Notes under the pieces: generated by a model | What the model was told of the DNA's origin: nothing | Database searches by the model: none | Seen by the model: the letters and a program-made list of their open reading frames with translations, nothing else | Program-made: the position numbers and the translations under genes | Shown: piece after piece, positions 18,727 through 27,030 of the stretch | Numbering within the stretch: the first letter of the stretch is position 1 | Layout of the letters: each line of letters opens with the position of its first letter | Assembly: GCF_012911815.1 (NCBI RefSeq) | Contig: NZ_JAATNW010000006.1 | Span: 365,789 to 429,788, forward strand | Source: Alteromonas ponticola | Lineage (GTDB): Bacteria; Pseudomonadota; Gammaproteobacteria; Enterobacterales; Alteromonadaceae | Length of the DNA stretch: 64,000 nucleotides | Reading direction: 5' to 3'

Positions 18727-20763
18727 TTATTTGTGGCCAAATTTGACCCGAACGCCGGCATTAACGATAAAGCCATCATTTCGTGACCAGATGTCCGTCG
18801 TCCATTGACCAGACGGTGCTCTGGTGGGCAACAGAAGTGGATGCTCATCATTTTGTTGTACATCCAGCAGGTTTTCCAAATTAATGAACCAGCTGGTGCG
18901 GCCGAGCGTTATTTCGCCCATCAGGCCCAAATGCCAGTACGGTTTTGATTCACGGAGATAAGGATTATTGTCCAGCGGCTGAGTACCAGTGTAGTAGGCC
19001 TCAAAGCCTGCACGGAAGTTTCCATGCTGTTCCCACATTGCCACAAAACCAGCGGAATGTTGTGGGGTAAGGGCTATTGGTGAGGTGCCACTGTCGATAC
19101 TTTCCCGGCTGGCGTCAAGATATAAATAACTCGCCGTAAGTTTGATATCCTGCCAATAATAGCGAAGTAAAATCTCAGAGCCGCGGATCTGGCTTTCACC
19201 TTCAGCGTTAACGAGTCTTACCCGGTCTAGATCACCATTGCTGGTTGATGCCAAAGGTTCAAGTTCCACCGTGTTTTCCGTATTAGAGCCAAACAGTGTC
19301 AGACTGGTTTCAATATTGTCGATGGTATAGGTTACATCCAAAGACGCGGTTTCGGCTTGCTCTTCCTTTAGCCCTTCAATCGTGTCCAGTCTGGACAGGC
19401 CAGCCGCTTCTATTTCATCAACAAAGGGGGTGGGTGCATAATAACCCTGCGCGTAAGATCCCCTCACGGTAATATCACCCGGTCGATACAAAAACGAGAC
19501 GCGAGGGCTAAACTGGGTGTCAAACTCGTTGTGTTCATCAAGGCGGACACTGTATGACGTGGTGAATTTGTCCGTATGTTGATAGTCCACTTGCGCAAAC
19601 ACCCCGGGTACCTGATAGGCATAGTCAAATTCAGCAAAACTCAGCGATTGGTAGCGGTCAGATTGATAAGCTAGACCCAGCACCCAATCAGTGCGTTCGC
19701 TGTAACCCGCCACACTGGCCTCTGCCAGATAACTGTAATGTTCGTCAATTTGCTCAATATTGCCGAACAGATGATCGTGGTTTTGTTTCATTGCTGACGC
19801 TCTGGAATTGAACGTCAGTACGTCTGATAGTGGCGAGGAATACACCATACCCGCATCTACCCGCTCAGATTCCTGAAGCTGCCTAAACGGGTTTCCATCT
19901 GCCACTACGGCTCCTGTTCTGGTGCCGCCAGCACGGTTTTCAGTCATGTAGCCAGCGGTAAGGTAGAGATTTTCCCCTTCATCTCCGCGCCAAAACAGGC
20001 GTGGCCGAACCGTGTATCGTTCGTAGCCTGGCAAATCAACCCAGCCGTCGTTATCGATATCTTCGCTTTTCTGATGATGGCTACCCGCAGTCAGCGAACC
20101 GCTTAACGAGTCAGTTAACGGTGATTCTGCATAAGTTGTCAGATCCTGACCATCGCGGGTGGTGAGGTTGAGCAGGGTTTCGCCGGTAAATTCATCGCCC
20201 GGCTGCCGTGAGACTAGATTAATCACGCCGCCTAATGCCGAGCCGCCGTACAATGACGATGCCGATCCTTTAATAATCTCGACGCGGCCCAAATCGGTTG
20301 GGGGGATCTGCAGCAGTCCTATGGATGCTGCCTGGTTTCCGTAAAGCGGCAGTCCATCGGCAAGCAACTGCGTGTATCTGCCGTACATACCCTGTAAACG
20401 GATGTTAGCACTGCCCATTGCGGGTGAGGTGGTTTGCACCCGCACACCGCCCGTTTCCGCCACCAACATGGAAATGTTGCCCGGTCGCATGGTGGCTTTT
20501 TCCTGAATTTCTTCGCGGTTAATGAGCTCAACCCGAATAGGTTGCTCATCAGAAATGCGCCCGGAACGCGTTGCCTGTACTACAATCTTTTCTACTCCAT
20601 CACCGTGTCCGTGCTCATCCGTGTGTCCGTCGTGATGCTCTTGCGCTTCACTCTGCATCTCGTTTGTTGGTGCAGATTGAATGGAAGAGTTCACATTGGC
20701 TGCATTTGTTGGTGCAGCAGTAAGCGCCAAGACAAGTAGAGGAAATGAATGGGATACAGGCAT
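18727..20763 (-). CDS. TonB-dependent outer-membrane receptor with a His-rich N-terminus
   Basis: A 678-residue TonB-dependent receptor: signal peptide (about 1-21), a His/Asp-rich stretch at 43-53 (HHDGHTDEHGHGD), a TonB-box-like VEKIVVQA, the plug domain (about 65-185, with VEIIKGSASSLYGGSALGGVINLVSRQP) and a 22-strand barrel ending in the expected aromatic-rich pattern with VRVKFGHK. It imports a substrate across the outer membrane using TonB/ExbBD energy. The His-rich segment and the divergent MerR-type metal sensor point to a metal ion or metal complex, but that is inference. A promoter with the MerR-type 19-bp spacer reads towards it (20803-20833). Confidence 0.9.
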   Translation of the reverse strand: MPVSHSFPLLVLALTAAPTNAANVNSSIQSAPTNEMQSEAQEHHDGHTDEHGHGDGVEKIVVQATRSGRISDEQPIRVELINREEIQEKATMRPGNISMLVAETGGVRVQTTSPAMGSANIRLQGMYGRYTQLLADGLPLYGNQAASIGLLQIPPTDLGRVEIIKGSASSLYGGSALGGVINLVSRQPGDEFTGETLLNLTTRDGQDLTTYAESPLTDSLSGSLTAGSHHQKSEDIDNDGWVDLPGYERYTVRPRLFWRGDEGENLYLTAGYMTENRAGGTRTGAVVADGNPFRQLQESERVDAGMVYSSPLSDVLTFNSRASAMKQNHDHLFGNIEQIDEHYSYLAEASVAGYSERTDWVLGLAYQSDRYQSLSFAEFDYAYQVPGVFAQVDYQHTDKFTTSYSVRLDEHNEFDTQFSPRVSFLYRPGDITVRGSYAQGYYAPTPFVDEIEAAGLSRLDTIEGLKEEQAETASLDVTYTIDNIETSLTLFGSNTENTVELEPLASTSNGDLDRVRLVNAEGESQIRGSEILLRYYWQDIKLTASYLYLDASRESIDSGTSPIALTPQHSAGFVAMWEQHGNFRAGFEAYYTGTQPLDNNPYLRESKPYWHLGLMGEITLGRTSWFINLENLLDVQQNDEHPLLLPTRAPSGQWTTDIWSRNDGFIVNAGVRVKFGHK

Positions 20764-20770
20764 CGTCGAA

Positions 20771-20799
20771 TTTCAGTACACTAAAGAAAAAATGATAAA
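20771..20799 (+). promoter_or_regulatory. Candidate promoter of the merR-type gene
   Basis: TTTCAG and GATAAA are separated by 17 bases and point at the merR-type gene 36 bases downstream. The match to sigma-70 consensus is moderate. A transcript from here would run through the operator at 20803-20833, which would make the regulator autorepressing when bound. Confidence 0.35.
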
Positions 20800-20802
20800 C
20801 TC

Positions 20803-20833
20803 ATGTTAAAGGTTACAGTCACTGGAAGGTCAA
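20803..20833 (-). promoter_or_regulatory. MerR-type operator-promoter for the TonB receptor gene
   Basis: Read on the minus strand, TTGACC and TAACAT are separated by 19 bases, the stretched spacing characteristic of promoters that MerR-family proteins activate by DNA distortion. The spacer holds an imperfect dyad, TTCCAGT-G-ACTGTAA, centred in it. Transcription would start about 33 bases before the receptor ATG. The element also overlaps the Shine-Dalgarno of the divergent merR-type gene. Confidence 0.72.
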
Positions 20834-20834
20834 T

Positions 20835-21224
20835 ATGAAAATAAGCGAACTGGCCCATGCGTCAAATGTGCCGGCAAAAACAATTCGTTATTACGAGCAA
20901 ATCAAGCTTATTTCTGCCGCTGAACGAGATAGTAACGGATATCGCAGCTATCAACGCCAGGACATTGCAACATTAGTGTTTATAAGACGCTGCCGGGAAC
21001 TGAATATTGCCATTGATGACATTAAGCAGCTTTTGGACATTCAGGCAACGCCCGCAGCTCCCTGCTCAACGGTAGACGATATTATCGCCAGGCAGTTGGC
21101 TAAAATTAAACAAAAACAGCGGGAACTTGCGTTACTGGAAACATCCTTGTCTGAACTGGCCACATCCTGCGTTAATCATAAAATCGAAGATTGTTCCATT
21201 TTACATCAGTTAAGAGCAGGTTAG
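20835..21224 (+). CDS. MerR-family metal-responsive regulator (CadR/PbrR/ZntR-like)
   Basis: A 129-residue MerR regulator: winged helix (MKISELAHASNVPAKTIRYYE, with the second wing at NGYRSYQ), dimerisation helix (about 80-110) and a C-terminal metal loop. Candidate ligands are C77, C112, H115 and C120. The C112/C120 spacing equals that of CueR, but C77 is the residue that marks sensors of divalent ions (Zn, Cd, Pb) and is Ser in CueR, so a divalent-metal sensor is more likely. It is divergent from the TonB-receptor gene with a 19-bp-spacer promoter between. Shine-Dalgarno is GGAAGG. Confidence 0.88.
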   Translation: MKISELAHASNVPAKTIRYYEQIKLISAAERDSNGYRSYQRQDIATLVFIRRCRELNIAIDDIKQLLDIQATPAAPCSTVDDIIARQLAKIKQKQRELALLETSLSELATSCVNHKIEDCSILHQLRAG

Positions 21225-21239
21225 TTGACTGGTTTTCAA

Positions 21240-22118
21240 CTAAAGCGATGCCCTTCTTTCAGCGGGATTATCTTGGGCAGGACGCAGCCGCAAATAACTT
21301 GCGAATCTAGGCACACCACGCTTAGTGAGGCCATAATATTTGAAAGTTATCCAGCTATTTAACGGCGGCGGGTCCTTACGCTCTTGCTGGCTAAAGCCGC
21401 TGCCAATTTTAAATTTTACCCCATCTTTGGTCTCAACCAGCAATGAACCCATCATCCCCCGGAATTTACCTTTCCCTGCTATATGTGCGAGCACTCTGGC
21501 TTCATCATCCTCAAAGCGCTTAGCCTTTAATAGCCTGCTATTACGACCATGCTGATAAAAAGCGTGCTGGTGATGAAGCATTACTCCCTCACCGCCGTTG
21601 TCACTTATCTCATCCAATTTTACTTGCAGTGCCTCGGTTGAGGGAAGCTTAAACTGGGGAATTATGGCCAGGCTGGGGTTGGCTGTTTGACGCACCAGTT
21701 CCTTCATTTTACTAACTCGAGAAGAAAATGGCGTTTCGAGGATGGGCAAATCAAATAGCATCATAGTAATTTCACGCCACCTGTGATCAGGCGTGTTGGT
21801 CAGCACTATGGATGCGATGCGCTCGAAATCACCGCGCTTTGACCATAACTCGCCATCCATGGGAATTGCAGGCCAGTCCTGGGTAAACCATGCAGGTGGG
21901 TAGAGTTTATTCCCTTTTCTGGTGAGCAACTCGCGTCCTGTCCATCGGGCACGCACGCCATCCAGCTTCTCACTGACAAAATAGTCTTTTACGTCAATAT
22001 CGGATTTGTACCGTTCGGCTAGTTGGAAGGGACCTGTTGTGTACTCGTTTTGGTTCGCTGCTTTTAGTGACAATGAAAGGGAAAGTGAAATTATTAGCGT
22101 GAAGATTTTTAGCATCAT
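21240..22118 (-). CDS. Periplasmic ATP-dependent DNA ligase (LigE type)
   Basis: A 292-residue minimal ATP-dependent DNA ligase with an N-terminal signal peptide (about residues 1-21, rich in L and S, ending KAA), so it probably acts in the periplasm, as proposed for LigE proteins of gammaproteobacteria and Neisseria. Visible ligase motifs: I, SEKLDGVR with the adenylated lysine K51; III, MMLFDLP; IV, GEGVMLHH; V, LLKAKRF. The C-terminal part (about 200-292) matches an OB fold; no extra DNA-binding domains are present. Its stop lies 15 bases from the convergent end of the merR-type gene. It is not in operon with the LigB cluster beyond 24319. Confidence 0.9.
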   Translation of the reverse strand: MMLKIFTLIISLSLSLSLKAANQNEYTTGPFQLAERYKSDIDVKDYFVSEKLDGVRARWTGRELLTRKGNKLYPPAWFTQDWPAIPMDGELWSKRGDFERIASIVLTNTPDHRWREITMMLFDLPILETPFSSRVSKMKELVRQTANPSLAIIPQFKLPSTEALQVKLDEISDNGGEGVMLHHQHAFYQHGRNSRLLKAKRFEDDEARVLAHIAGKGKFRGMMGSLLVETKDGVKFKIGSGFSQQERKDPPPLNSWITFKYYGLTKRGVPRFASYLRLRPAQDNPAERRASL

Positions 22119-22296
22119 TCTTTCAGACCGGATGAATTAAAATCATCAGTTTAAAGGTCGCACTAAATAATTTAACTGAACTTAAGATGGGTTAAGTAAC
22201 CTTTCATATATGTTTCGCCAGCGCACCTCTAACTTACCGGTTTGATTTCCTCCAGATCAGAACTACTTTTAAATTCCTTTTTGTAAGAATATCGCT

Positions 22297-22325
22297 TTGT
22301 TCGATTTTGTATCTTCCTCTATATT
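22297..22325 (+). promoter_or_regulatory. Candidate promoter of the split nuclease-like gene
   Basis: TTGTTC and TATATT are separated by 17 bases, in a very AT-rich stretch 80 bases upstream of the ATG at 22405. Nothing else is visible in the 286-base gap 22119-22404. Confidence 0.45.
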
Positions 22326-22404
22326 TAATTTCCAGAAAAATACGTGTATGTTACAAAAGTGAACAAAAATCAACCAAGCTGAACAATTAGATCAGGGATG
22401 ACGA

Positions 22405-23505
22405 ATGAAATTAGCAAATGTGCTTTCTATAGTGAATCAAGTTGAAAAGTCGAAGTTTATTAATGCGATTGATCGGATTTGTAGTGATGCTGTCAAGCAT
22501 GACAAAAAAATTACCGCGCAGTTGAATAAATTAGAGGGCCAGATTAAGGACGCATCAAGCACAGATATTACCCAGCTATTTAAGATTGCTCTCCCATATT
22601 TTGAAAAGACAGTGCGTGACCAGCTAGATTTATTGGGGGCACAAGCGACACTGTTGACAAATATTCTAAGTAGAGATGGAAATAGTATTGCAAGAATTTC
22701 TTGGGTAGAAGCTCTTTACTCAAAAGAATGGGAAGCGATCAATTTACGGGCAACAGAGCTAAAGTCTGTAATTGAGGCCACCGAAAGTAACGATTATTTT
22801 TCCGATGGGAAACGGTTATCAATTTATTATGCATGTTACCAAGAAGCGTTTTCAAATGATGAACGAGTTAACCGTGAAGCAAAGATCTCTAATGACGAAC
22901 GCTGTATTTTGAACGTTTTAGCAAAGCAACTTGATGTAACTGCTGATGACCAAGCAGGTGTTGAACACTTGATCGAGTTAATACCGATGAATGGCGTGCA
23001 GGAGTCACTGAATGAACTCAGAGAGCTAGGGTTGATATTTATTAGTCGGAAGCGCCAAACTGTCTATGTACCAGATGAAATAGTAAATTTACTTCATAGA
23101 CTTCAAGGGAAGGAACTAGCTGATAAACATCAAATGAGGATTTTGCGAACGTTTAGCGATTCAGAATTATCCATTGTTTTAAAAAACCATCGTAAAAAAA
23201 TTCGCGGAGTAGATCGAAAAGAAAAGATCTCAAATATTATGAAACTTGGCATTTCTACTTCACAGCTTCTACAAACAGACTTGTACAACGCAGATACAGC
23301 GCTTAACGACAAAAAAGAGCGATTAAAAATTCTAATTAATGATTTAGATCTGAGCCTCGATAAACTCGGTACGACTCTAGAAGAGCGAATAGCATTAATT
23401 GTTATCTCTTTTACGACGTGTGCAGAGAAAGAATTTAACTCGCTTAGTGCGACTGGTTTTAAAGAGCTCTACTCTGCACTTCAAAATCATTTTCCAAAGC
23501 TATGA
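22405..23505 (+). CDS. Hypothetical protein, N-terminal part of a TGA-split gene
   Basis: I do not recognise this 366-residue protein. It is mostly helical and charged. Around 165-225 a winged-helix-like stretch can be seen (ERCILNVLAKQLDVT, then LNELRELGLIFISRKRQTVYVPDE), and near 245-275 a SAP-like helical repeat (SDSELSIVLKNHRKK). It ends at a TGA (23503-23505), but the same frame continues without another stop to 24249, through a nuclease-like region, so it is most simply the first part of a single gene of about 613 codons. The DNA is distinctly more AT-rich than its neighbours. Shine-Dalgarno is AGGGA before the ATG. Confidence 0.6.
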   Translation: MKLANVLSIVNQVEKSKFINAIDRICSDAVKHDKKITAQLNKLEGQIKDASSTDITQLFKIALPYFEKTVRDQLDLLGAQATLLTNILSRDGNSIARISWVEALYSKEWEAINLRATELKSVIEATESNDYFSDGKRLSIYYACYQEAFSNDERVNREAKISNDERCILNVLAKQLDVTADDQAGVEHLIELIPMNGVQESLNELRELGLIFISRKRQTVYVPDEIVNLLHRLQGKELADKHQMRILRTFSDSELSIVLKNHRKKIRGVDRKEKISNIMKLGISTSQLLQTDLYNADTALNDKKERLKILINDLDLSLDKLGTTLEERIALIVISFTTCAEKEFNSLSATGFKELYSALQNHFPKL

Positions 23506-23595
23506 GATGTCCTGAAAAATGAGTTTGAATTAGAACCCAATGAGGAACTTGATGTAGAAAAGTTACGGGGTCTCAGTATTACCCCTCATGACATT

Positions 23596-24249
23596 TTGTA
23601 CATGTTGAGTAATGACGAAGTTAAGAGTGTTTGCGAATCCATGGGTATAAAGAAACGTGGAAATCTGAGGTTAAATATTTTAGATAGCTTTGCAGATGCG
23701 ACTGATAAGTTAATTGATAATTACCATTTCCTTGCAAAGCGTGATTTAGCAGCCCTCAAAAAGCAGGGAATTGAAATTGCAGAGGCAGATATTGGAGTCA
23801 AATTTGAAGAAGTAACTAAAGCTATTTTTGAGCAGCTTGGCATGTTGGTAGACGAAGACCTTCGCCGCTTAATCAATACTGCAAAAGATAAAGCAGATGT
23901 ACTTATATCGCTTAGCGAAGATGATGTAATTATTAGCGAAGCCAAAACATGTAAAAATGGCGACTTTGCAAAATACTCAACAACCTCCAGACAAGTCAAA
24001 TCCTATGTGAATCGCTGTGAACAAGCAGGCAAGCGTGTAGCGCAGGTATTAATTGTTGCTCCAACGTTCTCAAATGATTTTGTTGAGAGTGCTGAAATGG
24101 ATACCGAAGTAAATATTTCACTTCTAGAAGCAGAGGGTTTGAAATTAGTTCTAGATGCATACAAGTCAAGAAGAAACCCAAAATTTTCAGCGAAATTGTT
24201 TACAAAAGGTGGTTTGCTGAAAGCTGATCTTATTGCAAAAAACATCTGA
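23596..24249 (+). CDS. PD-(D/E)xK nuclease-like protein, C-terminal part of a TGA-split gene
   Basis: If translated alone it would start at the TTG at 23596 or the ATG at 23602 (217 residues), but neither has a good Shine-Dalgarno and the frame is open back to the TGA at 23503. The N-terminal 30 residues contain a SAP-like helix pair (SNDEVKSVCESMGIKKRGN). The rest fits a restriction-endonuclease fold: an acidic helix around E71/E72, D101 in KADVLISL, E115-A-K117 in IISEAKT and Q133 in SRQVKSYV, in the order of PD-(D/E)xK motifs I-IV. The target is unknown. It ends 69 bases before the convergent DNA ligase gene. Confidence 0.6.
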   Translation: MYMLSNDEVKSVCESMGIKKRGNLRLNILDSFADATDKLIDNYHFLAKRDLAALKKQGIEIAEADIGVKFEEVTKAIFEQLGMLVDEDLRRLINTAKDKADVLISLSEDDVIISEAKTCKNGDFAKYSTTSRQVKSYVNRCEQAGKRVAQVLIVAPTFSNDFVESAEMDTEVNISLLEAEGLKLVLDAYKSRRNPKFSAKLFTKGGLLKADLIAKNI

Positions 24250-24318
24250 CAACTGCGTTAATCAGATGGTGAAAATCTCTACCTGAGATACGCTACGTTT
24301 TGCTATAGAAGAGCGTTT

Positions 24319-25893
24319 CTAACGCTCTATCAAATCCATAACGTTATCCAACGTATCCGCCTCGCTGGCTGGTTTGTCCCAACGAATGCGGTTAATTCTG
24401 GGGAACCGCATGGCCACCCCAGATTTATGACGGGTCGAGGGGTGTACCGCATCAAATGCCACTTCGACTACCAGTTCTTTTTTTACTTCGCGAACGGGTC
24501 CAAAGCGGCCCATGCTGTTTCGGCGCACCCAGTTATCCAGTTTTTTAAGTTCTTCGTCGGTAAAGCCTGAATATGCTTTGCCGATGGGGAGCAATTTCTC
24601 ACCCTGCCAGGCACCAAAGGTAAAATCAGAATAATAGCTCGAGCGTTTTCCGTGCCCTCGTTGCGCGTACATGATGACCGCATCAACCAGTTTGGGATCG
24701 CGTTTCCATTTATACCATTGCCCCTTAGGTCGGCCCGGGGTGTAAATGCTGTCGACGCGTTTGAGCATCAGCCCTTCCACAGCCAGATCATCTGACGCAT
24801 GCTGATGAAGTGAACGCAATGCCTCTTCAGACTCGGCGTTTAATGTGTCTGACAATTTAATCCGTTGGCTGCTCTGCTCCTTCACCCAATCAAGAAGGTA
24901 TGTTCTTCTCTTACTTAAGGGTAAATCGACTAAAGAATTGTTATCTAATTTCAGAATATCGTAAGCGATTAGTCCGGCAGGGTGAGTTTGCATCAGTTTT
25001 TTGCTGGGTTTTTTCTTATTCAGGCGCTGCTGAAGATCATTAAATGGCGCTACGTTTCCGTCATGCATCACCAACAGCTCGCCGTCAATGACTGCCTCAC
25101 CGGATACCTGTTCTAGCAAATCAGGAAAGGTATGAGAGATATCATCGGCATTGCGGCTGAATAACGCTTTATCTTCTCCCTGGATGACAAGCTGTACCCG
25201 AATTCCATCAAACTTATGTTCTACCTGCCACTGTTTACACTGCCAGGGCAATACGTCTTCAATGGCGAGGGGGTGGGATAGCATTACCGGCGAAAAGGTG
25301 ATTTGGTCACTGATATCAGGCGCTTCAGCTTTACCTTCCAGCCATGCCAGTAGTTCGGTGTAAGGGGGGGCTACGCCGTGCCACAAGCGTTCAATTTCCT
25401 CTACTGGCTTGTCACCATATCGAGCGAGGATTTGCTTAATGCTACGTGCCGATACCCCCACTCGCAGCCCGCGGGTTCCCAGTTTAATCAATGCCCATCG
25501 CTGCGCAGCGTCCATCGAATTTAAATACCCCGCTAGTATGCTTGGCACACTTTGGCGACTGGCGCTGGCAAATTGGTCGATTATTTCACTGAGTAAAGGT
25601 AACGGTTGATCCTGCTTTTCTGACTCAGGCCATAAGTGAGCTACGGTTTCGCTCATCTCTCCCACATACTCGTAACTCATATCGAACAGTACGGGATCCA
25701 CGCGTTCAAGAATCAGTTGCTTAATCGTATTGCGTTTGAAAAAATCGAAACGCAGCGTACCAGCAATCGCGGCGATGGCCCAGCCTCGGTCAGGGTCTGG
25801 AGTCTGCGTAAGATAATCGATAATCAGTGCCGCCTTGGCATTGTGACTGCTAGTGTAATAAAGCTGCTCGAGTAAATTGCTAAATGCCTGCAT
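24319..25893 (-). CDS. ATP-dependent DNA ligase (LigB type, ligase-associated cluster)
   Basis: A 524-residue ATP-dependent DNA ligase of the type found with an exonuclease, an Lhr-like helicase and a phosphoesterase. It has an N-terminal helical DNA-binding domain (about 1-190), an adenylyltransferase domain with motif I EHKFDGIR (K227 is the adenylated lysine), motif III AVIDGELLV, motif IV VEGLMLK and motif V YKWKRD, and an OB domain (about 410-524). It starts inside TAATG, sharing one base with the stop of the exonuclease gene, so the two are translationally coupled. The cluster is thought to act in double-strand-break or crosslink repair; direct evidence is limited. Confidence 0.92.
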   Translation of the reverse strand: MQAFSNLLEQLYYTSSHNAKAALIIDYLTQTPDPDRGWAIAAIAGTLRFDFFKRNTIKQLILERVDPVLFDMSYEYVGEMSETVAHLWPESEKQDQPLPLLSEIIDQFASASRQSVPSILAGYLNSMDAAQRWALIKLGTRGLRVGVSARSIKQILARYGDKPVEEIERLWHGVAPPYTELLAWLEGKAEAPDISDQITFSPVMLSHPLAIEDVLPWQCKQWQVEHKFDGIRVQLVIQGEDKALFSRNADDISHTFPDLLEQVSGEAVIDGELLVMHDGNVAPFNDLQQRLNKKKPSKKLMQTHPAGLIAYDILKLDNNSLVDLPLSKRRTYLLDWVKEQSSQRIKLSDTLNAESEEALRSLHQHASDDLAVEGLMLKRVDSIYTPGRPKGQWYKWKRDPKLVDAVIMYAQRGHGKRSSYYSDFTFGAWQGEKLLPIGKAYSGFTDEELKKLDNWVRRNSMGRFGPVREVKKELVVEVAFDAVHPSTRHKSGVAMRFPRINRIRWDKPASEADTLDNVMDLIER

Positions 25894-26918
25894 TAACCGG
25901 TTTCATCCTCGTCATCATACCCAATCAAGCGTAGCGCTTTAGTGGTATAGCCCATCTTAGTTGACTGGTGTACCAGCGCGTCTTCCCGTCCGTGCGTAAC
26001 CCAAACTTCCTGCGGGTTAACCTCTGCTATCGTCTGTAACAATTCAGGCCAGTCACAGTGGTCTGAAATGATCAGCGGCAACTCTACCAGCCGTTGTCTG
26101 GCCCGTGCGCGAATTTGCATCCAGCCTGACGCCATCACGGTGCGTAAATTGGGCAGCGAACGCGACCAGCGATCTGCCAGGGCGGAAGGCGGTGCAATCA
26201 CAATTTCACCAGTCAGCGTTTTTTTATCCTCCACTTCACTTACCGGAATCAGCTTGCCCAGCTCTATCCCCCTCGACTGATAAAAGTCACACAGTTTTAT
26301 TAATGCGCCGTGCAGATAAAGCGGTTTGCTATAACCGGCATTGCGCAATCCCAGTATGACTCGCTGGCACTTGCCAAGGGCATAGGCACCGATTAAATGG
26401 CAGCGGTCTGGGAACACTGCCACCGAGGTCAGTAATTTATCAATTTCATGCTCAATCGGCGGGTGGGTAAACACGGGGAGCGCGAACGTGGCTTCGGTAA
26501 TAAAAACGTCACAGGGAATAACTTCGAAAAGGTCACAGGTGGGGTCAGGGCGGCGCTTATAGTCACCAGATACCACTAATACTTTGCCGCGATATTCAAT
26601 GCGTACCTGGCAGGAGCCTAAAATATGCCCAGCCGGATGTAAACTGATCAGCACCGGATCGTCTGGGTCACCGAACTGTTTAATTTCACCCATCGCCAGA
26701 CCCAGCGTTTTTTCGGCCATCTCTTCACCATAGCGGGTCTGCATGATAGCAATGGTATCATCACTGGCGTAGACGGTGCCGTGACCTGAGCGCGCATGAT
26801 CCGCATGCCCATGGGTGACGATGGCATGTGCAACAGGCTGCATGGGGTCGATGTAAATATCTGCGGGTTTACAGTACAAGCCCGGTGGCTCTACTGACAT
26901 CCATTCCTGTGGGTGCAA
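25893..26918 (-). CDS. Ligase-associated DNA exonuclease, metallo-beta-lactamase fold
   Basis: A 341-residue MBL-fold nuclease related to the Artemis/SNM1 and CPSF group. The metal-binding motif THGHADH lies at residues 35-41; later conserved elements include HPAGHILGSCQVRIE and VVSGDYKRRPDPT, which supply further His and Asp ligands, and a C-terminal ISDHCDWPELL. It precedes the ligase gene with a one-base overlap and is divergent from the helicase gene, separated by 112 bases that must contain both promoters. I infer that it trims DNA ends before sealing by the ligase. Confidence 0.9.
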   Translation of the reverse strand: MHPQEWMSVEPPGLYCKPADIYIDPMQPVAHAIVTHGHADHARSGHGTVYASDDTIAIMQTRYGEEMAEKTLGLAMGEIKQFGDPDDPVLISLHPAGHILGSCQVRIEYRGKVLVVSGDYKRRPDPTCDLFEVIPCDVFITEATFALPVFTHPPIEHEIDKLLTSVAVFPDRCHLIGAYALGKCQRVILGLRNAGYSKPLYLHGALIKLCDFYQSRGIELGKLIPVSEVEDKKTLTGEIVIAPPSALADRWSRSLPNLRTVMASGWMQIRARARQRLVELPLIISDHCDWPELLQTIAEVNPQEVWVTHGREDALVHQSTKMGYTTKALRLIGYDDEDETG

Positions 26919-27030
26919 TCGGTGTCTCCTGTGCGTCGATGAAGTGGTATACGCCTTAACATAAACATTTGGTTGACTCTTTTTAATCGCAGGATGAAAT
27001 CAGCACGTAACAGCATCCAGGTTGTGTTAA

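Noticed and set aside
23503..23505. The in-frame TGA as a selenocysteine codon
   Set aside because: No obvious SECIS-like hairpin directly follows, no Cys or redox motif is near the position (context KL-stop-DVL), and the protein does not belong to a known selenoprotein family. A nonsense mutation is simpler.
24310..24328. Hairpin AGAGCGTT/AACGCTCT as a terminator of the nuclease-like gene
   Set aside because: It overlaps the stop codon of the convergent ligase gene and has no T-run; it may be incidental.
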